A stretch of DNA of 64,000 bases from the NCBI RefSeq assembly GCF_002234675.1, contig NC_019867.2, forward strand, positions 31,624,614 through 31,688,613, written 5' to 3'. Both the position numbers and the translations under genes were made by a program. The stretch is from Oryzias latipes. Taxonomy: Eukaryota; Chordata; Actinopteri; Beloniformes; Adrianichthyidae. The notes under the pieces were generated by a model that did not search any database, was not told the DNA's origin, and saw only the letters and a list, made by a program, of their open reading frames with translations. Below, in pieces: positions 45,456 through 57,400 of this stretch (position 1 is its first letter; each line of letters begins with the position of its first letter).

Positions 45456-48400
45456 ATGGGGGACGTCGTTTCCAGTCACCTGGATGAATCCAAGCGGGAG
45501 CTGATCACAGGTGAGCCGAGCGTTTGGCGCGGTGGCGTTTTGGCGCATGTGCGCTTTACGCGTCCCAGCCCCGCGGACACACCCTGAGCTTTAACCCCCC
45601 CAGACAGAGAAAAGAAGAGGTTCAGAGCCCCACCCTCCCCGCAGTGTTCCTCATTACAAAGACAGTTCATTGTTTTTGCTTTTGGAACATTGAGAAAAGT
45701 TCTTGTTTCTGGTTTGACAAAGTTCTTCTGACAACTGACGTATCCCAAAAAGGCACGAAGCCCTCCTTCTGCACATGCGCTCTCAGACCGCTGTTGTGGT
45801 TCCCCCTTTCGCCTAACTTCACTTGTAAGTTGAAAGTCACGTGAGGAGCGTCAGATGGCAGAAACGCCCTGCAGAACATCTACAGCTGCAGGGACCCCAC
45901 CTGCCCGAGTGAACAGTAACCCCCACCGCAAACTGAGGTCACGTCCTCCACACCCCCAGGTCCTCCACACCCCCAGGTCCTCCAGACTCCCAGTCCCACC
46001 AGACTCCCAGTCCCACCAGACCTCCAGGTCCTCCACACCCCCAGTCCCACCAGACCTCCAGTCCCATCAGACCTCCAGGTTCTTCAGAACTCCATTTCCA
46101 GCTCTTTGTTGCCTATGGTGTGAACATTGAGCAGAATGTGGTGCTTTTTCCTTCTCCTCAGCTGAAAGCAGTTTGTTGGACCCAAAAGTAGCAGAAACTG
46201 CTTGGTGAAGATGGTCAGAAAAGAGGAACCGGGTCCGTTTGGGCGTGGACGTCCTCCCTGAAGAGCAGCTTAGTGAATGACCGGGTTCAGGAATCGGTTA
46301 GTCACGGGGGAAGTTGGGACACGAAAAACAAGCATCCAAACGTCATCTGCAGCTTCACGGTGAAACTGTGTCGTCTGCACGAGTCACCGCTTTTTATCTT
46401 TGAACTCAAAACCCCCACACCCCCCACCACCGCCCCCCTGACCTTCTCAAGGCCCGTCTGGACCTGCTGTGAGGGCGTCGGATGATGCAGAGCTGATGTG
46501 GTTTCACATGGGGCGGAGCCTCTCCTCCGTCTGCAGAGGTTGTGGGATTTCCTTCATGACTCTGAATCCTCCAGATCTCTGTCCTTTGAGGAGTTTGCGC
46601 TGCTTTGTGGCATCTGTGTCCAGCACTTCAAGAGATGAAATCCTGACGTGCAGCTGCTGAGGAGGGGCTGTGCATCCTAGAATGTCGGAGGTTCAAGAGC
46701 CCGCTGTGCTCTGCCGATCTCGTTCTTCCTAAACCTTCACGTCTTTAGGAAGCTGAAGAAGCTCTGCCTTCAGACCCGCTGAGAGGTTAAGTTGGACACG
46801 AAGATCCGAAGAGAACCGAGCAGGAAATGAATCGGGGTGCTCAGAAAACCACCATCAAGCTCGTCGACAGTAGGAAGCTGCAGCTCCATCAGAAGAAACG
46901 AAACAGGCCGGACAGAAAGCACAGAATCAGTGAGCGGAGCGTCTGCAGAAGCTCAGCATCTTTCCTTGGTCTCCAAGCACAGAGGACCCGGACTCTCCTG
47001 GACCCACAGTCACACCTGCAGCCTCGGACTGGAGTCCAGGCCTGCAGGTCCACAGTGGACAGAAGTAAAACCCTGACGTTCTTCATCTGCTCTCTGGAGA
47101 TGGGATGGGGAAATCCATTTGGTGCTGCTGGCGTGAGGAGTCCTCATGGTTTGACCCGAATCTTCCCTTTTGTGCTGCTTTAAAGAACGTCGGATAAGAC
47201 GGCGCCGCATTGGGAGGAGCTCCGGCCTCCAGTGTTTCCCCGCTTATTGTGCAATCAGTGTCACAGGAAGCTGCGCTCGGGAGAGACACGCCGGCTTGGG
47301 ACAAAGGCGGCGGAGCTGCAGGCGAGGCTGGACTGTCAGTTCCACTGCAGAGCAGAGCCGGGAGATGTTTCGAGTCCGTTTGTCTGGCAGGTTTAGACCT
47401 GGTGGAGCTGTGGACGCTGCAGTGTTCCTTTCCTCTGCTTTAGGCCAGATACATGTGCAATCCCTTCACGCTTGGTGTTGCTGCTGGTGCCTCTGGGTCA
47501 AAGGTGACAGGAACTGAGGAGCACGCTCCGAGCATGTGGGGCAGGATTAACCAGAACCACTCTGCTGCAGTCCGAAGCATCCCCTGGGGAAAACATGGGC
47601 TCTGTTCTCCAGCTGCTGCTGGTGTGCTAATGATGCATTTCGCTTGAACTCAGACATTGGAATTTCTGCCTGCAGTGGGAAAATTCCTCTGGAATTCCCC
47701 TTAAAGACAGATTTCCTACTCAGAAAGTCGGCCGGGCTTCAGGCCTCCAACCTCCGGCGAGGTCTTCTGTGTGTGCAGGGCCCCGCCTAGTTAGTGCGAG
47801 TCCGGCCTTCATGAAGGCCTCAGTGTTCGTCTGGGACAAAGCGCCAAGTCACCTTCAGCTCAACCCTTTCCGTATCGCTTCACACGTTTGGAATTTCTTA
47901 CAGGTCCATTAAAATTCCATCCAAAGCTGAGACGGATTGATTGATAAAAAACGTTTTCACACAACTATGGACAGAAAAGGTTTTTTTAATGGAAAAAAGG
48001 ATTATTTTGACATTCATGTCATTTTCTCAGTCAATCCGTCTTTAATGATTCCTTTCCTGTTGAACACAGCGGTGTCGCTCATTGGAGGAGCTTCGTGATG
48101 TTAGTTTGCTGCTGCCATCTTTCCGGACGTGGAATTCCTCCCATCCATGAAACTTCTGAGGTCGTCTGCAGTTCAGACAGCTGGACGGCTTTCAGACGGG
48201 CTGTCTGGGACTCGAACCTCAAATCCCTTCAGGAGCCCCCCCCCAAAAGCCGAACACAGAACCCGAGCCGAACAGAGTGAGAAGTCTTCACATGCAGAGT
48301 CTCATCTTTTCATCTGACCACGGCTGGACCAACACGCTGCAACCCATCCGCCCCCCAGGGCTGAGGTTGAGCTGACCCGCAGAAGCAGACTGGAGGGGGC

Positions 48401-51400
48401 CCCACGGTGAGGCAACGCGAGGAGTGGAATCCGAAGAATCCGTGAAAGTCTGAGACGAGCTGGAGTCATAACTCATCGATCGGACCGCAAACGGAAAACG
48501 CTACAAAAATGCGCCCTGACGATCCCTGGCGTGCCTCCAGGAGGATGGCAGATCAGATCCGTCACGTGACGTTCTGTGGTCCGGGCTCCTTATCAGATCT
48601 AGATCAGACTTCCGCTCAGCCTGCAGGGAGACGCTACCGTGTGATGGATGGGTTCATGAGGTTCTTACAGCCAGAAATGGCTCCTCTGCTGTAAAACACT
48701 AAAAATGACTCAACACCAAACTGTGACGGCGTTGAAAATCACCCAAAGAACTGTAGAAAAGTCTGTGCGTCAGGGACGAGGACACAGCCTTCAGGCTTCT
48801 AGAGGACCGAGCGTCACCCGTGAGCACGATGATCAATAAGGTGATAACCGCTGTAGATGTCAGCGGCGTTTTCCAAACGCGTCTGCTGTTCTTGAACCGC
48901 TGGAGTTCTTTCAACACAAATGTTCATCGTTGGAGTCAATACAGTAGATCTTTGGTACGTCAGCTTCTCCGTTGGTGACCAGACACAAACACAAAGCTGT
49001 CGGCATGACAACTCAGATGCATTTAGGACGTTTCTCTACCGTCACGCCTTCAATCAAAACCAACAAAAACGCAGATTTTTGTCCTCAAAAGTACAAAACT
49101 GTGTCTTTTAAAGGAAAACATTGGATGAAATTTGTGGTTGATAAAGCATATTTTCATGCATTTGCTAAAACTTTTGTCACAGACGGAAACAAATCTTTTG
49201 TAGATTTTCCGTTTTGAATCAAATGAGAAGAAGGTTGGGGAGAACTGGAAGTGTCCCGCCTCCCACCCTACAGCCCTTTGATCCCAGCGCTGATGTTCTG
49301 ATGGGATCCGTTCAGTTTGTGTGTCAGATCCTGAACTGAGTCTGAGGTCCAAGCCGACAGGAATGCCGGTGGGTCTGATGGGAAACGGGCTGGAAGCCGA
49401 GCCAGAACCGGTGCTGAGGTTCTGGGAGCTGCAGCTGTGATGGAACCAGCTTTATTTATGAGTCAGAGCGGGGGGGCTCCGTCTCACAGGAATGTTTTTG
49501 TTGAGCCTCTGCAAGGGGGGGGGGGGGTGCTTTTTTAATAAAGACATGCTGAAACTGTTGAAGTGGGGTTGGGGTGGGGGTCGCATTATTGCTGTGATGG
49601 AGGACGACATGGTCTCATTTAAACTGTTGCAGGGCCTGAGGCCTTTAATGTGGGGGCTCCTGCTGCACAACAAAGAGTTGGCTGTATACCCCCCCCCCCC
49701 CCCCCCCCCCCCCCATGTCCGGTGCTCACTTGGAAGACTGTTGGTGCTTCATGGAAAAATGATTGTTGGTGGAAAAGTATCTGTTTAGTTTTTATTCCGT
49801 CACACAAGTCAACGTGGGATTTATCTGGGTGAGTTGAAGTCCCCCCCCCCCCCCCTTACATTTGCTGTCAAAGGAAGTGCCGATGTTAATGCAAGGTCAG
49901 CAAATCCCAGCAGGAACATTTCAGCCTGAAGTGAGACGAATCTTTGACCCAGTCTGAGCTTTTCTGATGCTGCTGTTCACAGCAGAACCAAACGGCCACA
50001 GTTCTTTGTTCTTTCTTTGTTCTGAAGTAGAAATGTCTTGGATTCATTCCAGAGTTGCATCATGGCGTCTTGGCTTTTCCCTCCTTAACATGTTTATTAT
50101 TATTTTTGTCCTCTTGGAATGATGACGGCCGTCTGCTGCCTTGGAAAAAACCCACGATCCATCAGAGGAATGAAACGGGCCTGACAGAAAGCTCCAAATC
50201 AGTGAGCGGAGCGTCTGCAGAAGCTCAGCATCTTTCCTTGGTCTCCAAGCACAGAGGACCCGGACTCTCCTGGACCCACAGTCACACCTGACGGGCAGAC
50301 GAGCACCCTTTCCTGCTAGCTTACAGCCCCAACTAACATAAGCAGTGCAACCAAAATGGCAGCAATATCAGATCCATCCATCCATCCATCAATCCGGTTC
50401 TGATCCAGGTTCCAGCTCAGACCAGGAGAACAAAGACTTTCATGGATCTGTTGGTCTGCAGGTGGATGATCAGAATGGAGCAGAACTGGAAGCTTGTAGC
50501 CCACCGATTGTAGCTTCTATGTAACAAATACAAACTCATTTTCTCTTCTGTTCCTGATTCACAATGATTTGTATAAAGAAATCCTCAGAAAAGTAATGTT
50601 ATGCTTAGTTTCTCCATCCTGAGAGAAATGCTTTGAGAACATGTTAAAAACAGAATCTCTACTGGAGGGGGTCTTTAAAGAAGTCCAGATTGAAGAGTTT
50701 CCTCATTTTACAGATTGAGATCTAGAACCTGCAGAGCTCTGACTCTGCTCTTGGATTTCATATTTCACTTCCTGGAACCTGAAGCGGCTGAAATGTTTCT
50801 GTTTGACTGTGTAAGATCAGAAGTTGAGCTAGATACTGAAACCCTTCATGCTTTCTGTTTTCCTTTCCTAAAATACAACAGTTCATCTTATCAGATGGAC
50901 CTGCTGTTAAGGAGAAAGCTTGGTTTTGGCAAAAATCCTCATCAATGGTGTTTTGAATCTATTGATGAGACGGTAACGGTTGCCTGATTGATCATTGGGC
51001 TCCAGGTCGGTCAGGAGTCGCTGCAGCTCCTCCCGTCGTCACGGCTGATCTTTCCTTTGACTTTCTGACGTCTCTGGACCCTCTTGCTGTATTTGTTGAA
51101 TGTGATGATGTCTCTGAGTCCGGGACATGACGGACAATCATCTGTGCGTCCTCAAAGATGTCTGGATTCATGCAGGAGGAGGATAAACGACGTCCAGACA
51201 TGTCAGCTGACCTTCTCCTGTCACGTCATGTGACTGCGGTGGCTGAGTATTCGCTCACCTGTCAGCAGCTCATAACCTGTTCACCGCAGAAACCTGGTGT
51301 CCTGAATGTCCGTCGAACTGGAAACCTTTCAGGGAATCTTTTTTTATTAAAAAGAGGCCGAGACTTTGCTTGAAGAAGAGGAGCAGCTGAACAAATGTGG

Positions 51401-54400
51401 GTGCTCCACCTGCACAGGTGTGCAGACCTGTTTCTGCTGTGCATGTGCACCTGTTTGCTCAGAGGTCTGCTAAATTAAATGCAGAGGCGGGCGGGGGCTT
51501 TGGGGGTTGCAGAAGTGCTGACTGGTGTTTGTGTTGCAGCTCGGACCGGAGCGGTCATGGCGGAGTTTGGCCGCCTGTACGAGCAGCAGTATGGCGTGGC
51601 TCTCTTCAACAGTGTTCGCTTCGACCTCGAAGGAGGAGGCGGGCCGCAGTCCCAGCTGCTGCAGCGTAAGGTAAGCGTCTGACGCCAGCACACGGCGGTG
51701 GCGACGGCGGTGGCTAAGTGCCAAGGTCACTGCCTAAAGAAAAGACGGAGACCTTTATCTTAGAAACGTTCAAAACGCTTTAGTCGCTGAGGTTTTTGGG
51801 AGCCTCCTGTGCGAACCAAAAAGATCAGATGTAATCCTTTTTTTAACCCTCTTAATTCCTTTTTGGGGTCACATGGTCACCGGAGTGCTGAGCACTACAC
51901 ACCATGCCACACTTCACAAGGAAACGCGTTGCTCCAGACCATAAAGTGGTGCAGACTTTCCTATTTAGGTCCAAACATTTTGTGACTGCTCTCCTTAAAG
52001 CGATCCATCAGTCTTGGTGCCTCCACTGGTCTAGATGGTCTTCAGCTTCAGTCGGGGTCTCCTCCTTCATCTGCAGTTGGTCTGGGGACTTCAGAGGTCC
52101 ATCATGTCAGGGCTTTCTCTAAAGACCCAATCATGGAACAGGACTGAAGGCAAAGTAGGAGAAAGATCACTCTGGAAGATCCATCCATCTTCAGAACCGT
52201 TGGATCCCTTTTGATTTGATTGATTTTTTTGATTGATTTTCAAGCTTTGTAGTCAAAGCAATAAAAAATGTACCAATATTTATCAAACTAATTACAGAAA
52301 TGATGAAATGCTTAGATTAAAAAGACAGAAAATAAAACAGAACAGAAACGTCACTTAAATCACATTTGCTTAATTAAATACAGTGATCATCAATTAAAGT
52401 ATAAGTAGAGTTTGATTTATTGCTTGAAAAGGAGTGGGAAGAAGCAAGCTTATATAATCCCACCCCTATCCCTTTTGGGGACACGGGTCACCATGCAGCC
52501 CCCTCTGGAAGCTGAAATACTCGATTAATAATCAAACACGTCTTATTACTGGTTCTGTGCCCGTGTGACATCACATAAACAGTCGAGCGATAGTCTTCTG
52601 GGTTCTACGGGTACTTTTGTTCTGAGAAACGGATCTTTGAAGTGCAGGCGTGTTTTTGATTTCAACATATTAGAGGAGAGCTGCTGTCGAAACTGTTGGC
52701 GTGTCGGAACCTGCTGCAGCTGAGCTGTGATTCATGAGGACGTCAACAGGCTGAGAACCTTTCAGTGCGTCTGTGGTGCATTCTCAGCCCAGGAAAACGG
52801 GGACAAAAGTTTGGATTTGCACCAGAAGGTGGTAAAGAAAACAGGCTCTTTGTGTTCGCCGTGACCCCCCCCAGGGCAGACAAGTTTCTGTCGGTGCAGA
52901 AAGTCACCGCTTTCTATGCGTCAAGTCTGAAATCTGGCTGCTGATTGTTATTTTCATGTGTGAAGCTCAGAAAACCTTTAGAACAGATGGACTCTGACAT
53001 CTAATTGATGGCCAGCTTCGGCATGTGTGTGCCATCGGGACCCCTGAGGGGGGGTTTGTGCCCCCGTTGGAGCGTTTCACCACTCAGCGGTCGGAACACA
53101 CAAACCCGATGAGCCAGGAAGTGCGGCGGCACTCCCAGCACAACAGCTGGGGTGCAGTTGGCAGAAGGAAGGTCCTTCCAGGTCTTCAGGATGGGAGGGG
53201 GGCAGACTCCACATCAGCTGGGTGATCTTTGTTTCAGTCTGTCCTCGATAGCAGGAGAAACGGGAACTGTTGGCACGAAAGGTCGATCCCATCTGCATCA
53301 GTCTACCAGTAAATCTGCATGCTCTAGTTCTGTTTTCATGCTGATGATGTAATCATCAGTACCTCCAAAGTGAGAGACTTGCTGGTCTTTGATCAATGCT
53401 CTTAAAGAGCTCTCCCATGTGATGTTGGCCTAAATGCTGGTACCAAAGCACAGAAGCATCTCTGACTCCACATCATCTTTGAGTTCTGTTGCACCTTGTT
53501 TCATGTGAACTCGGATAACCTTTAAAAGCAAAGAGAGGTTGGCAGGCATGGCTTCTGTCCTCATTCTGTGTCATCTTCTGCAGATTCCCCTGGAGAACAA
53601 GTCCATCTTCTCTGGAACCATCTTTCAGTACGTCGAGGAGAACAAGAAGTGGAGGAACCGCTTCCTGTTTGTCCCGGACTCTTACAACATCAGCTGCTAT
53701 GAAAACAAAGCTGTAAGGGGTCAGCTGTGCTTGGATGGTGCTGCTTGGCTGTTCTGATCTTCTAACATGTCCTCCTGGGTCCTCCAGGCCTTTGACAAGC
53801 ATCTGCCCCCCAAAGGAAGCATCAACTGCGCTGGCTCCAAAGTGCTGACCTCTGTGGAGCAGTACCTGGACCTGATGAGTGACAGCCTGCCAGGTGAGGC
53901 TCAGGTCACGCCCGTCTCTGCAGATCTGTTTCCATCTGGATGGAGATGCTTCAGCGTTTTGAAAAACCTCTTCTTTGCAGATGTGAAAGCCAAAGCGGGA
54001 AATTCTCCGTTTCTGAAGTGTCCCAGCCAGTTCCCTGTGATCGTGTGGCATCCGTACACTCGGCACCATTACTTCTGCGCCGGCAGCGAGAAGGAGCAGC
54101 AGAAGTGGCAGGCTGTCCTGCAGGACTGTGTCCGGCATTCCAACGACGGTGAGTCCTTCCGCTTCAGCGCAGCAGAAACCCCCGTCACACCAGACGCTTC
54201 CACAGAGGGCTGGCTCAGACTGCCCACGGAGTGGCTGTGTTCTCCGTCTTAGACGTCCTTCTGCCAGCAGAAATCCTCGGTAGATCGGTCAGCTGGTGTT
54301 CACAGTCCAACCCAAAGCTCTGCCGCCGTTTGTCAGTCTGTCAAGTTCTTGTCAGTGAAAGGGACCAAGAGGTGGAGCAGGAGAAACTGGTGCAGCAGCG

Positions 54401-57400
54401 GATTTCAGCTGGAAGGAGCAAAGCAGCGATGGAGAAGCTGGAAGCTAGAGGATCTGTTTGCTTTTCTAGAAATGATGACATCCAGTCGAGCTTTTATCAC
54501 CTAACAACCACAGCCAGATATGTAACCCATTTCCCATCTTTGTGAAGAGAAGTTCCTGTGAAAATGACCCTCAGTCCATTTCAGGGAGCGGCGCTGGTTG
54601 TTTAGAAGTGTTCATGAACACGTCGGCTTATGTTTTTAACACAAATATCAAACCCATGAAAGAACAAAAGAGGATGAGAAGAAACCGAGTTATGAAGAAA
54701 AGAGAAAAGAGCCTTTCCTGCAAACGGGAATCGTGTTTTCAAGGAGGATTCAACTTTTTCCTAAATATTTGAAGACTCAAAGAATGAATTTAATCAGCTG
54801 TTGGGGTTGAACTCCGGCCAGTTTGGGTCATGTGACGGCGGTGTTCAGAACATGTTCTCGCCCTTTCCCTGTCATTTTTGATCCCTCATAATTTCATACA
54901 TGATGCTGATATTTCTGAAGAAATTCTGCTTTAATGGTTGAAGTTATTAGCTTGATTCTAGGGATGTAGAGAAATGCCAGCAGGAATAACCCCGGCACAT
55001 TCCAAGATGATCACTTTCATTTGAACTAAAACTAAGGTTCTCTGTTAGTCGGCTTGAAATAAGAGAAAATTGAAGCTGAAAAGAATCCAAACCCGTTTCC
55101 TGGAGGATGGAAACATGGATGGAGGTTTGTCTCCAATCTGTCCATCCGTCCTAACCCTGACCCCGACCCAAACCCCACACTCCACAGCAGTGTTGGTTTT
55201 CAGCAGCTGCTTCCTGTCGGCCAATCTACAATTTTTGGTTTATTAGCAGCAAAGATGAGGGCTTCAGAATGACAGAAATCCATGTCTGTCAAGTTCAGAA
55301 ATGTCTTTGAGTGACCCAAGAAAAAAGGTTTTTGTCATTTCTGGCCTGAACTGTTCTGCAGAATCTGAAGAAATGGATTTGGAGCTTTTTGTCTGGAATC
55401 TTTTTTTTTCTTAATCTTCTTTTTCATAGACGTGTGAGCAGTTGAAGTGTGGTAAACGTAGCTTCTGAACAGAGTGAAACATGCATGTAGAGGAGCCACA
55501 TCTGTGATCCGGCAGAGACGTGAGAGTCTGTCAGGTTGAAGCAGCTCCTGCTGGTGTCTGCAGCTTCGTTCCTCCATTCCCGTCATGTCTGCAGCAGGCG
55601 CGTTGCTTTGACACAAACACACCCTGTTGGCTGGCATGTCACAACACTTTCCTGAGAACGGCTCTGCCTGTTTTTCTGCTCAGGGCTGCACCCTGCACCT
55701 TTCTCAAGCAGGAGGCGGATAATGAGTCCGACTAGATCAGCTCAGTCGCTCACCAATATCACTGTCTTCCTGTTTGGTTTGACTTATTTGAGACGTTGAG
55801 TTGCCAGAAGGTGTGGGGTTACAAACAGATCCTGTCTGTCCCTTCAGACTCAAATATGGCTCCGGCACACTTTGGACAGTGCAGTGAAACGCTTTCTGGG
55901 CGCGTAATGGTCTGCAGGTGACCACATGCAGCTTTGGTCATGAAAACGAGCTGCTTTAAAGTCCTCCTGAGTGAGCTTTTGTTGACAGCTTGACTAAACC
56001 TCAGATCAGCCAGAAAGACTCACTCGGACCCGACCACGTGAGACGGCGTAGAATCGAAATCATCCGATTGGTCAGATCCGTGTAACAGAGGGAGGCTGCA
56101 GGATCTGCTGGGCTGCCTGCAGACTTCAGTATGAACAGACCATCGATCTGGTCTGAAAGGAGCCTTTTGGCGTTCTGAAACAGACTCCTGGTGTTTAAAG
56201 CAGGTACAGCAGTCCAGGTTCATAACAATGAAAGGCGTGTCTGCACTGAACCTTCTGAAGGCGCTAAACTGATCAGCAGTCGCAAACAATTACGTGAACC
56301 CAGGTTTTTAGAACACAGAAGAGGTCAAAGTTCATGTTTTCACAGAGCGCACTTTTGATAAACACTTTGTTCCAATCCATGTTTCAAATATTCCAATACA
56401 GGTTCAGGATGAAGATCAGGTTCAGGTTCAGGTTCAGGGTCAGGGTCAGGGTCAGGGTCAGGATCAGGGTTATGGTCAGGATCAGGGTCAGGGTCAGGGT
56501 CTGGTTCAGGATCAGGATCAGGGTCAGGATCAGGGTCAGGGTCAGGGTCAGGGTCAGGGTTAGGGTAAGGGTCTGGTTCTGGATCTGGGTCAGGTTTAGG
56601 GTCAGGTTTTGGACAGATGGACAGATTTTTGCTCCACTGAACAGAAAAGAAGCAGCTTACTTGGGTTCTTGGACTGTCACGTTTCAGTGGCGTGACCTCT
56701 CCACCTTTGTGAGATTTCCACATTTTTGCTAGAAACTGACTTTAAATGCCAGAAGGATTTGTTTTACCCCATCTGGACTCTGCTGCTGCGTCTCCTGTGA
56801 ACAGTTATCAGTGTCTGAGGTGAGGCACGTTACACTCAGGCTGAGCAGAAATTCCTCTCTGATCGGATCTTCCTGTTTCAGCTTCATCAGGGACCTCCGC
56901 CTGTGAACGCCCCCACCCCCACAGGCACACTTCCTGGTTTTGTCACATGTCTTGCTCTGTCCACTGAGGCTGATCAGCACTTCACACCCTTTTCTGGTTT
57001 GACCACATTTTCTGCTGGACGGACAGACGTGGCTTGTGGCTTAGTCACTCTTGGATCTTACACAACCTGTGGGGTGAAGTCAGCGGGCCGCGGCTCAGCC
57101 GGCCCTTCGGAGCTTCAGGATGTGACGCCACATCATCCCCAGACTGAAGAGACGCCGTCTTATCAGGCGGATAACGGCCTGTGTGAGGCAATGCGCTCAG
57201 CTGTTCCTCCAAAGTTTAAGAACAACTCTCAGGACTTTGGTGGATGGCGCCTCAGAATGAAGAACAAACGGAATCTGTTTGATTTGAGAATGAAAGGTTT
57301 AGAAATCGACTGGGTCCAAAGTACCCGGATGTATTTTTGAAAGTTTCATCTTAAGCCGTCTTTGTTTGGTTTGAGAATCCACTTAGGGATTTAAACTTAA

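Larger units (their letters stand above)
45511..51539. other. niban2 intron 1
   Basis: About 6 kb with no exon recognised. It contains a C-rich minisatellite (45945-46083), two copies of a dispersed repeat (46889-47020, 50160-50290), part of another repeat (50300-50480), and poly-C or poly-G runs at about 48236, 49516, 49689-49714 and 49842-49856. Confidence 0.6.

Noticed and set aside
53473-54138. Minus-strand frame of 221 codons
   Set aside because: It is antisense to niban2 exons 3-5. The + strand exons have family similarity and valid splice sites.
56334-56732. Long RVRV (+) and DPDP (-) frames
   Set aside because: These are translations of the TCAGGG hexamer array inside niban2 intron 5.
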